Positions 17,088 to 26,053 are shown, counted from the stretch's first letter. The stretch: 64,000 nt of DNA from CAVXFB01 sp963760935 (GCA_963760935.1 CAVXFB010000003.1:1178001-1242000), one strand, 5' to 3'. The notes: a model not told the origin generated them from the sequence alone. A program made the numbers and translations.

Positions 17088-17499
17088 TGTGTCCTCGGCG
17101 ATGACGTCTGTATTTATGCGCACATTGAAGGGCAGCCCTTCGACTGGTAGGAATGAGTTGTTGAATCAACACTACTACCAGAACGGAGTCGACACGGGGG
17201 GAGTCAAAACGGGGACGCGCTGGGTGCCACTGGCTCTGCCAGTGCTTCGGGCCGGTTGACGTTCCATGACGGTGCGGATACAAGTTGGGCATGGCACATC
17301 GGAAGACGGTACGACAGTTCCACGACGCCGGTCGTCTTCACGATTTGACGTTTCCATGCTATCGTCGATTGCCGTTGTCGGCTCGCCGTCCGATGCAACA
17401 CGAACAGGCACTGGCAGAGCCAGTGGCACCCTTCATCAGTGCCACCCCGCCGATAGCGCCGTGAAGATTCACAAATCCTTGTCATCAAGGAGCAACCCC
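17088..17499. other. gene-free stretch with REPIN
   Basis: No convincing coding sequence in these 412 bases. They contain a widely spaced pair of inverted REPs (17222-17431) and the leader of the following lipoprotein gene. Confidence 0.6.
17222..17431. repeat. inverted REP pair
   Basis: Two arms of 24 bases (17222-17245 and 17408-17431) are perfect inverted copies. Each arm is also nearly palindromic itself (CACTGGC TCT GCCAGTG). About 162 bases separate them. This is a different REP family from the one around the RAYT gene at 14473. Confidence 0.75.
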
Positions 17500-19131
17500 A
17501 TGCGACGCTTTTCGCTTACTGTTTACGTTGGCACCGTGTTAGCGGGATGCATTCAGTCTTCCAGCGGGCAGCCGCTTCCCGCCCCGGCGAGTCCTTGTTC
17601 GCTAGCCGCAATGAGCCCAGTGTGGTCGTATCTGCGCTCGGGAACGTCCGAGGTTGGTGGGGTTCGGCATGTGGCTTTGATCTACTCCGGCATGAGATCC
17701 CACCCCCATTGGACAGCCGACATGCTGTTGCCGTATGTTGCCTACGTAGATCGCCAAGGGAGGCCACAGGATTGGCTTTTCGATAGTTTTCTCTGGCTTG
17801 AAATTGCCACCAACGACGGCGTACATTTGCACCATGCCGGGCAAGGCAAGCGGCCGATCGTTAAGGCGGACTGGGACTGGCTGCTCAATGCCTTCTTTGA
17901 TCCCACACATGGTATCGGCCAGTTGGAGGCATCCGTGTCGGCAGCGGGCAAGCAGTTGGCCAATAAGCAACACCAAGTCAATCTGGTCGTCTCAATGCCA
18001 ATTCCGCTCCATAACAGCCGTGATTTTGGCGTGATTCACCCTGGTGGTCCGTCGCTCGATTTCTCCAACGAGTCTGACCGCTTCGAAGCCATGCAGTGGT
18101 ACATTCGAAGCGTGCTAGATCGTTTCGCAAAGCTCAACGCGAAGCACGTTCGCCTCGTCGGCTTCTATTTGACGAATGAGACTATTGAGCGGGGGCGCTA
18201 CACGTTGGTCAGGCAAACTGCGGACTTCATCCACTCACTAGGTTTGAAACTCTATTGGATTCCATATTTCAGCGCGGAAGGGCGCGAGGTGTGGCGTCAA
18301 CTGGGAATCGATGCGGCTATGCTGCAACCGAACTACTTCTTCACCCCCACCGATACACCGCAACTGCACAAGGTTATGGCCGACCGTCTTGCCGCAACCG
18401 CGAGGCAAGCTTTGCGCTCGGGAATGGGCATAGAGTTGGAAGTGGATAGTCGCGCGAACAGGCCGGACTTCGAACTGCGATACCCGGCCTACCTGGACGC
18501 CGGCGCAAAGTATGGCTACATGAAAGATACCATCTCGGCGTACTATGCCGGAAATAAGAGCTTCTTGGAGTTCGCCACATCGGCGAATCCCAGGCTCCGC
18601 AACTTATACGACCAGACCTATCGGTATGTTAAAGGAACGTATCAATTTCAGGGCAAAACGCCCTTGCCGGAACTCGATGCCTTGCCGGTGCCGAAGAATC
18701 CGAAGAATTTGGCCCTGGCGGCCAATGGGACTCGGATTAGAGGCACATTTGCACATGAGCCAGGAGTGGTGCCGGAACAATTGATCGACGGCGAATGCTA
18801 CCGGTATCCCGTCGGTTCGGAGTATGTCGCCTTCGCCTGGCCCGGCTATTTCACACTCGAGTTGCCCAGCGTTTACACGATATCTCGCACCGAAGTATTG
18901 CTTTATCGTCGGGAGGGCCGCACGGTTGACAATCGTACGTTTCGCTACGAAATTGAACTCTCCGTCGACGGAGAGCACTGGCACCGCGTCGTTGACAAGT
19001 CCCAGGTGGAGTGTCTCGGGTGGCAAACCGACCGTTTCCCGCCCACCCCCGCGCGATTTGTTCGGTTTCACGGCCTTCATAGTACGGCCGACAAGCTGTT
19101 CCGCCTTGCAGAGTTCGAAGTATATCAATAA
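17500..19131 (+). CDS. DUF4855-like lipoprotein with C-terminal discoidin-type domain
   Basis: A 543-residue protein. The lipobox VGTVLAGC follows a short signal peptide. Residues about 50-390 resemble the DUF4855 family, a TIM-barrel-like domain seen in glycoside-hydrolase-related surface proteins (motifs include VALIYSGMR, GFYLTNETIERG and IELEVDSR with acidic residues in catalytic-looking positions). Residues about 400-543 look like an F5/8 type C (discoidin) carbohydrate-binding module (LSVDGEHWHRVV, TPARFVRFHGLHS). A secreted polysaccharide-binding or -degrading role is inferred. The ATG at 17500 has AAGGAG nine bases upstream; the longer open frame from 17266 crosses the REP pair and is rejected. 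Confidence 0.7.
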   Translation: MRRFSLTVYVGTVLAGCIQSSSGQPLPAPASPCSLAAMSPVWSYLRSGTSEVGGVRHVALIYSGMRSHPHWTADMLLPYVAYVDRQGRPQDWLFDSFLWLEIATNDGVHLHHAGQGKRPIVKADWDWLLNAFFDPTHGIGQLEASVSAAGKQLANKQHQVNLVVSMPIPLHNSRDFGVIHPGGPSLDFSNESDRFEAMQWYIRSVLDRFAKLNAKHVRLVGFYLTNETIERGRYTLVRQTADFIHSLGLKLYWIPYFSAEGREVWRQLGIDAAMLQPNYFFTPTDTPQLHKVMADRLAATARQALRSGMGIELEVDSRANRPDFELRYPAYLDAGAKYGYMKDTISAYYAGNKSFLEFATSANPRLRNLYDQTYRYVKGTYQFQGKTPLPELDALPVPKNPKNLALAANGTRIRGTFAHEPGVVPEQLIDGECYRYPVGSEYVAFAWPGYFTLELPSVYTISRTEVLLYRREGRTVDNRTFRYEIELSVDGEHWHRVVDKSQVECLGWQTDRFPPTPARFVRFHGLHSTADKLFRLAEFEVYQ

Positions 19132-19303
19132 TGCAACTTTCTAATCGGAACGGAGAGTGGATAGCCGATGTCCAGGGGCAGCAATGAGCAGCCTGATCGG
19201 CAGATGGATCTGCCAAAATGCCTCGAAGCACAAACGGGGAAGCACAAATGGGGATAAGTCCAATTATTGACGAACGATTCGCGGGCGGCGTCAACTAATT
19301 GAC

Positions 19304-20221
19304 CTACTCCGCTTGTCGACCCACGGTTTGTGTGGTGTAGGTACTTTCAAATATCTTGTCCGCATTCTGAGCTTCAAAGCCTTCGCGCCGGTGTTGTGGC
19401 CCTATTTCAGCCTCGGGCAAACGTCTGTATTGAGGCAGCACTTTTCTCTCAGCGAATTCTACATAGCTGCCCGCAATTTCGGCGGAACTTCCACACGCAA
19501 ACCGAACCTTCTTCAAAGCCGAAACGGAACTGCTTTGCAGCAGCAAGCCATCCGCACTTCGCTTAATCTTCCCACCTGCTGTATTTAGCTGAATACCAAT
19601 CTCCTCCAAGAACGTATTGAATTCCTCTAATCGGTTATAGCCGTCGGGGAGGGCGTGCACGCTTATCGTGTAATGATTCAGGTAATAGCGATTATAGATG
19701 ACCCAGGCAGCATATTCGCTTTCGCTGAGAAGCGTGTCGTATTCACTTTTCGTTGGAACATCCCAAAGAGGTGCGTGCAAAAAACGGCTAACTTCCAGGC
19801 CATTGTCGAGGTCAATCGAGTCAATCGGATCAGCTTGAATGGCACTTGTGTACTTTCGGATTATCTCCTGTGCCTCTTTCGAGAGATCGCCGACTCGCAG
19901 CTCACTGATAAAAATACGTGGATACCCGGGTGAAGGCGGCGCATACCACCATGCATCAAGCTTCTTAGCCTCGAACTGATAGGCATCCTTCTTTGAGTAG
20001 CCGTGACGCAAAAATATCTTCTCAAGCGAGTCAACTCCAAGGTGCGGCACACCCAGGGTCCTGAACGCAATATGATCGTTCACGATTCCCGACTGATCTC
20101 TAACGACCCCTCGTGCAACGAGTTCACTTGTGACTCTAGTTACATCCGCCACGTTTGCCCGATAGGCCTCAAACAGGCCGTTCATGATTATATCCAGAGC
20201 ACTATCACTTTCGAACTTCAT
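19304..20221 (-). CDS. DUF1338 family dioxygenase (HglS-like)
   Basis: A 305-residue protein of the DUF1338 family, whose characterised member HglS is a non-haem Fe(II) 2-oxoadipate dioxygenase/decarboxylase making D-2-hydroxyglutarate in lysine breakdown. The metal ligands are visible: His50 in NDHIAFRTLG, the second His in YLNHYTISVHAL, and the Glu in YVEFAERKVLP. The ATG at 20221 has GGAG upstream and begins KFESDSALDII; 11 upstream codons are ignored. The gene stands alone with no other lysine-catabolism gene nearby, so the substrate is uncertain. Its codon use is more AT-rich than most of the window. Confidence 0.8.
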   Translation of the reverse strand: MKFESDSALDIIMNGLFEAYRANVADVTRVTSELVARGVVRDQSGIVNDHIAFRTLGVPHLGVDSLEKIFLRHGYSKKDAYQFEAKKLDAWWYAPPSPGYPRIFISELRVGDLSKEAQEIIRKYTSAIQADPIDSIDLDNGLEVSRFLHAPLWDVPTKSEYDTLLSESEYAAWVIYNRYYLNHYTISVHALPDGYNRLEEFNTFLEEIGIQLNTAGGKIKRSADGLLLQSSSVSALKKVRFACGSSAEIAGSYVEFAERKVLPQYRRLPEAEIGPQHRREGFEAQNADKIFESTYTTQTVGRQAE

Positions 20222-20254
20222 AATTTCAACTCCGCATGGGTAACGTCTAGGCAA

Positions 20255-20738
20255 CTTATATGAGCATTACATTAGAAGTCGCAACGGGCAGGCAGCCAGT
20301 TCTCAGATCACAAGAGCAGCCATGACTCACTTCCCCTATTCATCTCCACATATCAGTGGCATCCGCTCTTTCTTGCCGCTTCTCGCCACGCGATTCGCAT
20401 ACCACAGTTCCCCGCCTCACGCCCGCAATTATATCAAGGGGTCCAAGGTGGAGAAGGCAGCCACACGATGTCGTATTCGGCCAATAGTGGGAGCATTTTC
20501 CGTTCCTTGAGTGCCCAACCGGTGTCGCTCGCGACGACCAGCAGCGGCCTGCGCTCGGTGATCAGGGCTTTGAGTATAGCAGCGGTCGGTGACGCGGTTT
20601 GATCCGACACTGGCTGCTAAGCTGAGTGGCCTCACTGGCCAGTTCGCGGAGCGAGAATATGGCCCGATTCGGGCTATCAATAAGGTCGGACGGGACGTCG
20701 GTGTCCGTCACCGGCCTAGCCCCCTGATCGGCGCCAAG
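20255..20738. other. intergenic stretch with one small reading frame
   Basis: About 480 bases between divergently decaying contexts. The only coding signal I see is the 58-codon minus-strand frame at 20434-20610. The remainder shows no motif, repeat or RNA that I can name. Confidence 0.5.
20434..20610 (-). CDS. 58-residue hypothetical protein or gene remnant
   Basis: An open frame beginning with GTG at 20610 and ending at a TGA at 20434. The predicted peptide is protein-like in composition (LITERRPLLVVASDTGWALK and EYDIVWLPSPPWTP) with a hydrophobic strand and a closing Trp/Pro-rich tail. No start signal is strong, so it may be the surviving 3' part of a larger gene rather than a working small gene. 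Family not recognised. Confidence 0.35.
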   Translation of the reverse strand: MSDQTASPTAAILKALITERRPLLVVASDTGWALKERKMLPLLAEYDIVWLPSPPWTP

Positions 20739-21863
20739 TCAAGTTCTCGGTCGAACGCCGATCGGTAGCCTGATCGTGCCGGCAATAGGTTGCGCCGGCT
20801 CGTCGCACTCCTGCGGGCCTAGCAAGTGCTCCGCCTCTTGAAGCAATTCCTCGCAGAGCCAATCTTCTTCGTCGTCGTCGGCAATATCTCTCGTCGCCCG
20901 CGGCATGTTGACCGTGCGATCGACCACATACTGCGGCCGGCCGCGAACTTGATCGTAGATGCGGATCACGTACTCGCCCAGGATGCTGATACCCAGAGCG
21001 TTCAGCGCGCCAAAGAAGCTGCCGGTAAGGATGTGCGACGTCCAGCCCGGTATCGCCTGATCGGTAAACAGCTTGCAGTAGACCGAAAAGCCGCCGAGCA
21101 CGAAAAACACCATGGCCGCCACGGCGCCGATCACGTGAAAGATCATCAGCGGGAACGATGAGAACGAGAACATGGCCGTTTTTGCTAGCCGGAACAAGCC
21201 CCGGAGCGACACGCGCGGCGTGCCGTCGTATCGAGCGGCGCGCTCGACGGCCACGCCCGTTTGCCGCAGGCCGACCCACGACCGCAGCCCCGGAAAGTAG
21301 CGATCGCTCTCGCCCATCGCCGCGATCTGCTGTGCCACGCGGCGGTCGATCAGGCCAAAGATGCCTGCGTCGGTCGGAATGGGGACCGAGGCCACCGCCG
21401 ACATCAGTCGGTGAAAACTGCTGAACAGCAGCCGCTTGAACAGATTCTCTTTGCGCTGCGTGCGAATGGCGTACACAACGTCGTAGCCCGCCCGCCATTC
21501 GCAGAGAAAGCGTGGAATGGCCTCCGGCGCGTCTTGTAGGTCCGCGTCCATCAATACGACGGCATCGCCGCGCACATGCGTCAGACCAGCTTGCACGGCA
21601 GCTTGGTGTCCAAAGTTCCGCGACAAATGGATGACGCGAACTCGCTCACTGCTCGCCGCCAGACGATCGAGCACTTCGGCGCTTGCATCGCGCGAACCGT
21701 CGTTAACGAGAATAATCTCGTATGCGGCGGGGCACGACTCGAGCGCGCTGGCTATGCGAGCGACTAGCGTCGGCAAAACGGCTGCCTCATTGAACACCGG
21801 CAACACCACGCTAATCAGCGTCTTTTCCCACGACGGGCGATGGACGGCCTGAGAATCGATCAT
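20739..21863 (-). CDS. family 2 glycosyltransferase with two C-terminal TM helices
   Basis: A 374-residue DPM1/ArnC/GtrB-like enzyme. Its GT-A domain (residues 15-225) begins ISVVLPVFNEAAVLP, has EIILVNDGSRDASAEVL, and the metal-binding DxD in VVLMDADLQDAP; TDAGIFGLIDRRV follows. Two hydrophobic helices (about 232-258 and 270-295) anchor it. Such enzymes transfer a sugar to polyprenyl phosphate at the inner membrane. The ATG (21863) overlaps the stop of the upstream YfhO-like gene as ATGA, so the two are translationally coupled and probably act in one glycosylation pathway. An acidic tail DIADDDEEDWLCEELL is unusual for the family. Confidence 0.85.
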   Translation of the reverse strand: MIDSQAVHRPSWEKTLISVVLPVFNEAAVLPTLVARIASALESCPAAYEIILVNDGSRDASAEVLDRLAASSERVRVIHLSRNFGHQAAVQAGLTHVRGDAVVLMDADLQDAPEAIPRFLCEWRAGYDVVYAIRTQRKENLFKRLLFSSFHRLMSAVASVPIPTDAGIFGLIDRRVAQQIAAMGESDRYFPGLRSWVGLRQTGVAVERAARYDGTPRVSLRGLFRLAKTAMFSFSSFPLMIFHVIGAVAAMVFFVLGGFSVYCKLFTDQAIPGWTSHILTGSFFGALNALGISILGEYVIRIYDQVRGRPQYVVDRTVNMPRATRDIADDDEEDWLCEELLQEAEHLLGPQECDEPAQPIAGTIRLPIGVRPRT

Positions 21864-24235
21864 GGCGTGTCCTCTTTCAATTTCTTTTCCCGCGGCCAGC
21901 CCATCCATCCCGCGCAGCAGATGCCCAGCATGGCCAAGCCGAAATACGATGTGATCTGCCCGCGTTTCAGACTGCTCGGCGAGAAGTTCAGCACCACCTT
22001 ATGTTTGCCGGGCCCAACAACGCAGCCCAAGAAGTCGCCATTGACCCGATAGACCTCTTCGGGCGTCCCATCGACCGTAGCCTGCCAGCCGGAGTGATAG
22101 CTTTCGGCCGCAACAAGCAGTTGCGTCGCGGGACAATCCACGTCAACGGTGAGCCGGCCGGGCCGGTCGTCGCGTAGCACGGCCGTGCCAGGCGTTGACG
22201 GAGGCAGCGCGATCGGTAGTTCGCAGATGGCCGTCGTTTCCGGACGAATTTGCGCAATGTCGCAAGCTGGATCCATGCCAACTCGCGTTCCGGTGACCAT
22301 GCGAACGCGCGGCAGCGGATCGGGCACTTCCAGCCACCGTTTGTCGCGTGCTTGCAGACCGGCGATCTTCGAGGTCGATGCGTCGCTTTTGACCCAACGA
22401 ACGCCGGCCACGCGCAATGCCGGCAAGAGGCGGTAGTCGAGTTCTTGGCGGGGTTCCAGACCGGCATAGCCATCCGCCCGGCGCCAGCCGCTTAGTGTCA
22501 TCAGGTCGCCAGTCCGCAGCCCTGGCTCGTTGAAACGAAGCAGCGAGGCCAGCACCCGTCCGTCCTTGTCGTCCGGCGGCGTGTTCGCCGATGCAATAAA
22601 TTGGTCGAGCGCCGCGGTCCGCGGATACGTGGAGTTGTTCATGCCATACCAACCCTGGTCCAAGGCCGCCATCACGATCAGCCCAACGAGTGCAAGCCGA
22701 TGCCCCCGGGCGGCCAAAACCACCAACGCCGTAGCCGTCGCAATTAGCGCCGGCCCAGCCAAGATGGCGGCCGGCGAAGCGATATATGGCTCTTCGCGCA
22801 GTCTCAGCGCGGCGACGGCCACCGCCATCGACAAACCGACCAGGCACCACAGCGGCTCAAAATCACGACAGAGCGCCGCCCACCAATACCGTCTCGCAAG
22901 CTGTCCCCAGTCGCCGTCCCTTTTTCTCGCTTGCCGGCTCTCGTCGAGCAATAGCATGAACCCGATCGCCGCCAAGACTGCCACGCCCAACTGTGCCAGC
23001 ATCAAATACCGGCAGGGAAAGCGAAAGGCCTTAAGCAGCGGTACGTAGGACATGGCGCTGTATAGCAGCCCGTATCTACCGAAGGCCATCAACAGCATGA
23101 GCAGAGAGAACCCACCCGCAGCCAATGCCAGCGGTAGTAGTCGTCCAAGTGCGCGATGTCTTGCCAAGACCCATGCGATCAACACCAACGGCACCGCCCC
23201 AGCGTATACGGCAAATTCGTGCAGGCTGCCGCCAAAAACGCGGTCGACCAAGGCGTATGGCGCCACGAGTTGCAGCACGTTCAACGGCTGGAGCGAGCCC
23301 CACGCAGCAAACTGGCTATCGGCCGGCAGCCGCGCACTGTGCAGCCACGCGTCGAATGTCGGAAGCAATTGGATGCCGCCGATCAAGACGCCAATTGCCA
23401 TGGCAATCAGCACGCGCGGCCACGTCTGCGTCGTGCACCCGATGCAATCAGAGCAAGTCTCGCACTGATCGCACCCCGACCGCGAAGAGTATCGCTCGGC
23501 CACTTTGAGGAACACGATGTACGAGAGTTCAGCCAGCAGCGAAAACCAAACAAACTGCGGATACCCTACCAACAATTGCGAGCCAGTCAACAGGGCAATC
23601 AGGGCCGCGGCCCCGGCAACGCGCCGCCGTCGCGAGTCGACCATCGTGATGTCGATTGCCCAAAGCAACCACGGGAGATGTGCAATGACGGCGATCGCAT
23701 TGGGATGTACGAAGTGCAACAAATTGAAACTGGAGAACGTAAAAACCAATCCGCCCAGCATGGCGGCGTCGCTGCGTCGCAAGCGTCGCCTCAGCCACAG
23801 CCACGTGCCGATCATCATCAGCGGATACGGGAGCAAGTACTCCCATGCCAGGGCGGCGCGGAGCGGCAGGAATCGATAGAGAATTTGGTGCAGCGGATGG
23901 TAGACACCCGCCTGACCTTCGCCGGTCAAGTAGAATCCGCAGTACAACTGCGGCATCCAGTCGTACGGCTGACCGTTGGCGAGCTGCTTGGCGTAGAAGG
24001 CCCGGATCGGCAGGTGGAAGGCCCCGAGATCGTCGGCGACGTAGATCCGGCCGGCAAAAAACGGCGCCGCCATCACCGCAAACAGCAGCAACCCGGCCAA
24101 CGCAATCCAAGCCGCGAACTGGCCCGTCCGGCGGGTTTCCGACACCACGATCTTTTCGCGTATCCCAGCCACTTTTCCCAACCCCATGCGCGCATAGCCT
24201 TTAGCCCAGCCCCAGACCAAGCATAGGTTAGGCAT
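21860..24235 (-). CDS. YfhO-like polytopic membrane protein
   Basis: A 791-residue protein with about a dozen hydrophobic helices over residues 38-560 and a periplasmic C-terminal domain, the layout of YfhO-family GT-C-type membrane proteins. The first loop contains RIYVADDLGAFHLPIRAF, where the paired acidic residues match the catalytic position of GT-C enzymes. The C-terminal part (LLVAAESYHSGWQATVDGT and VNGDFLGCVVGPGKHKVVL) is the usual beta-rich YfhO tail. YfhO proteins take sugars from lipid carriers to envelope polymers. The downstream GT2 gene is coupled by ATGA and likely supplies the lipid-linked sugar. The start at 24235 is uncertain; ATG 48 bases downstream is possible. Confidence 0.82.
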   Translation of the reverse strand: MPNLCLVWGWAKGYARMGLGKVAGIREKIVVSETRRTGQFAAWIALAGLLLFAVMAAPFFAGRIYVADDLGAFHLPIRAFYAKQLANGQPYDWMPQLYCGFYLTGEGQAGVYHPLHQILYRFLPLRAALAWEYLLPYPLMMIGTWLWLRRRLRRSDAAMLGGLVFTFSSFNLLHFVHPNAIAVIAHLPWLLWAIDITMVDSRRRRVAGAAALIALLTGSQLLVGYPQFVWFSLLAELSYIVFLKVAERYSSRSGCDQCETCSDCIGCTTQTWPRVLIAMAIGVLIGGIQLLPTFDAWLHSARLPADSQFAAWGSLQPLNVLQLVAPYALVDRVFGGSLHEFAVYAGAVPLVLIAWVLARHRALGRLLPLALAAGGFSLLMLLMAFGRYGLLYSAMSYVPLLKAFRFPCRYLMLAQLGVAVLAAIGFMLLLDESRQARKRDGDWGQLARRYWWAALCRDFEPLWCLVGLSMAVAVAALRLREEPYIASPAAILAGPALIATATALVVLAARGHRLALVGLIVMAALDQGWYGMNNSTYPRTAALDQFIASANTPPDDKDGRVLASLLRFNEPGLRTGDLMTLSGWRRADGYAGLEPRQELDYRLLPALRVAGVRWVKSDASTSKIAGLQARDKRWLEVPDPLPRVRMVTGTRVGMDPACDIAQIRPETTAICELPIALPPSTPGTAVLRDDRPGRLTVDVDCPATQLLVAAESYHSGWQATVDGTPEEVYRVNGDFLGCVVGPGKHKVVLNFSPSSLKRGQITSYFGLAMLGICCAGWMGWPREKKLKEDTP

Positions 24236-24333
24236 AGGAACAAATCACTTAATCATTTGAAAACTTCAAAACCTGACCTAGGCTTGATAGTAGATAGTGT
24301 CAACCTCTTAACTCTTTGCCGAGGAGTTCACCA

Positions 24334-24513
24334 ATGAAGTCGCTTATGTCAAGAATAGGCCGTTTTGTACGGTCCGACGACGGCCCCACCGCCGTCGAGT
24401 ACGCTGTGATGCTGGCGCTGATTGTAGTGGTTTGCCTGGTTGCCATCAGTTTGATTGGCACGAATGCCAGCACCACGTTTAACAATGTTGCCCAGTCACT
24501 TGGAGCGTCGTAA
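24334..24513 (+). CDS. Flp family type IVb pilin 1
   Basis: A 59-residue Flp prepilin, the subunit of the tight-adherence pilus. The signature is DDGPTAVEYAVMLALIVVVC: cleavage after Gly leaves Glu and Tyr at positions 5 and 6 of the mature chain, followed by one hydrophobic helix. The C-terminus NASTTFNNVAQSLGAS is almost identical to pilin 2 at 25772. The ATG at 24334 has GAGGAG upstream. It is followed by a hairpin and separated from the main tad cluster by 1.2 kb, so it is probably transcribed alone. Confidence 0.9.
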   Translation: MKSLMSRIGRFVRSDDGPTAVEYAVMLALIVVVCLVAISLIGTNASTTFNNVAQSLGAS

Positions 24514-24555
24514 GGGCAAACACCACACCTAGGAAGGAACGCACGCGAAGAGGCG

Positions 24556-24595
24556 AAATGGGGACGGTGGCCGCCACAGGCCGCCGCCCCCATTT
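24556..24595 (+). terminator. hairpin after Flp pilin 1
   Basis: A 17-bp stem with two mismatches: AAATGGGGACGGTGGCC against GGCCGCCGCCCCCATTT, six-base loop. It starts 42 bp after the pilin stop. The following sequence is only moderately T-rich, so termination may be partial. Confidence 0.55.
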
Positions 24596-24623
24596 GTGTT
24601 TCTTGGGAGGTTTATCGTCTCTA

Positions 24624-24725
24624 AGAACGTAATGCACGATTCGTTTAGCGGCCGACGACATGTCGGCCTTGCATTGTAGGCAACTTCTCGTTCATGGCAT
24701 TGCCAAGATGTTGCATTACGTTCCT
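24624..24725. repeat. MITE-like palindromic element, copy 2
   Basis: Second copy of the 101-bp element at 3601. The internal block (CGTTTAGCGGCCGAC, then GCATTG, CAACTT and TTGCCAAG) is conserved. The terminal inverted repeats read GAACGTAATGCA and TGCATTACGTTC here; both arms carry the same substitution relative to copy 1, so pairing is kept. Confidence 0.75.
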
Positions 24726-24897
24726 GAATGTGAATAGGGCCGCTGCACGCCACCAGCAGACGACGACCGCCAAAGATCAACGACGAGGACGGAGCGTCAT
24801 GATGATCGCGGCGAAGCAACTCCGACGTATCCAGCCTGAACCTTGGCTTCGCTCGGGCTAAGGATATCGAAGCACAGCCCGACGATAACGGCTGCCC

Positions 24898-25071
24898 CTA
24901 GCGGCTGATAATCTGTAGATGGGCAACCAAGAATACCACTACACCAAGTATCCAAGGTGGCATGCGGCGCACTTGTTCCACGTAGAAGAGCTTCAGGCAG
25001 ACCGGACAGAAGTTCGGCCCGTCCTTGTTCTTCGCCTGCGGCACACGGCATTGACAGTTAGGGCAATTCAT
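24898..25071 (-). CDS. 57-residue zinc-ribbon plus membrane-helix protein
   Basis: A short gene on the minus strand. The product begins MNCPNCQCRVPQAKNK and has a second CPVC pair about 20 residues later, so four cysteines in two C-x2-C knuckles can bind zinc. It then has one hydrophobic helix (WILGVVVFLVAHLQII). No function is known; similar small zinc-ribbon membrane proteins occur near secretion and quality-control genes. The Shine-Dalgarno sequence is weak. It lies between the two Flp pilin genes in the opposite direction. Confidence 0.55.
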   Translation of the reverse strand: MNCPNCQCRVPQAKNKDGPNFCPVCLKLFYVEQVRRMPPWILGVVVFLVAHLQIISR

Positions 25072-25414
25072 TGGTCATCGATTGCACGGAGTGCGTTAAG
25101 CTTCTCTGCACAAGTATATGCTATGAAGCCCCGCCTCGTGCAAATTATGGGGAATAGGACTGCCAATATTAATCCCGTACTGTGTCAAACCAGCAAATAC
25201 ACATGGAATGCGGCCTCCGAATCATAAATTCACAATTTCTCGAATTGCCAATTTGACAACCCCAAAATCTGACATAGGTTCCAAGTAGAGGTGCGACGTG
25301 TGAACGTCAGCCTTACGTGGGGAGGCCGAAAGGCAACCCCAGGCGCAGCAGTTTCTCCGCCACCGATGAACTTGTCCGAACGGCGGGACTGATGTGTCAA
25401 AGGCCTGCAACCTC

Positions 25415-25507
25415 TTCATCCTCGAAAATGGCAAACCGATCGCAAGGTCGGGCGCAAAGCTAAGGGCCGACGGAATTGTTCCGGCGGCAGCCTGGCTGCC
25501 GAAAGGG
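25415..25507 (+). promoter_or_regulatory. class I cyclic-di-GMP (GEMM) riboswitch
   Basis: The conserved core of the GEMM aptamer can be read directly: GGCAAACC at 25430-25437, a short hairpin, then GGGCGCAAAGC at 25450-25460 followed by TAAGGGCC, and the third helix GGCAGCCTGGCTGCC at 25486-25500. These elements and their order match the class I c-di-GMP riboswitch consensus. It sits about 265 bases upstream of the second Flp pilin start, on the same strand. It likely couples pilin expression to c-di-GMP; whether as ON or OFF switch cannot be decided. Confidence 0.8.
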
Positions 25508-25649
25508 TGATGCGTACCGAGAACGGTCGAGAATGATACAGACCTGCCTTGCCCGGCCGGTCGGTATCACGTCAAGACCGTGCAAAGTATGAAACGCTTC
25601 GGCAAGTGATGAGGGAGAGGTTTGTTGTTGTCCAACTTGGGATCCCGAC

Positions 25650-25696
25650 GGTGAACCGCAGGCCGGCGCCGGCTCCAAAAGAGCCGACGTTTCACC
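25650..25696 (+). promoter_or_regulatory. strong leader hairpin, possible expression platform
   Basis: Between the aptamer and the pilin start, GGTGAA (25650) pairs with TTCACC (25691) and CGGCTC (25669) with GAGCCG (25681), giving a long hairpin with an internal loop. There is no U-tract, so it is not a plain terminator. It may be part of the expression platform of the c-di-GMP riboswitch or stabilise the mRNA. Confidence 0.4.
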
Positions 25697-25771
25697 GGAC
25701 GGACCCCGAACTGGTTGTTGATTCCGCCGTGACTTCCCAACGGGAATCCAAGGGTGGAATGGAGGAATACC

Positions 25772-25951
25772 ATGAAGTCGCTAGCTCAGAAAGTACAACG
25801 TTTCCTCGTCGCCGAAGATGGGCCAACCGCAGTCGAGTACGCGGTCATGCTGGCTCTGATTATCATCGTCTGCCTCACCGCCATCAGTTCGGTGGGAACG
25901 CGGACCAGCACCACGTTCAATAACGTGGCCCAGTCCCTCGGAGCGTCGTAA
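25772..25951 (+). CDS. Flp family type IVb pilin 2
   Basis: A 59-residue Flp prepilin with processing site EDGPTAVEYAVMLALIIIVC and the same C-terminus as pilin 1 (TTFNNVAQSLGAS). The ATG at 25772 is preceded by GGAGG. This copy carries a long leader with a c-di-GMP aptamer and ends at a strong intrinsic terminator, so it forms its own transcription unit in front of the tad assembly genes. Confidence 0.92.
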   Translation: MKSLAQKVQRFLVAEDGPTAVEYAVMLALIIIVCLTAISSVGTRTSTTFNNVAQSLGAS

Positions 25952-26012
25952 TGCCGTAACAGGCACGCCGCGTCGGGGCGAACCGGCGCCGCAAAATGCC
26001 AGAAACGAACAA

Positions 26013-26053
26013 CCCCCTCGGTGCCGGAAACCTGTGCCGAGGGGGCGTTTTTT
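26013..26053 (+). terminator. intrinsic terminator after Flp pilin 2
   Basis: Perfect 9-bp stem CCCCCTCGG / CCGAGGGGG with a 15-base loop, followed by CG and seven T. It separates abundant pilin transcription from the assembly genes. Confidence 0.85.
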
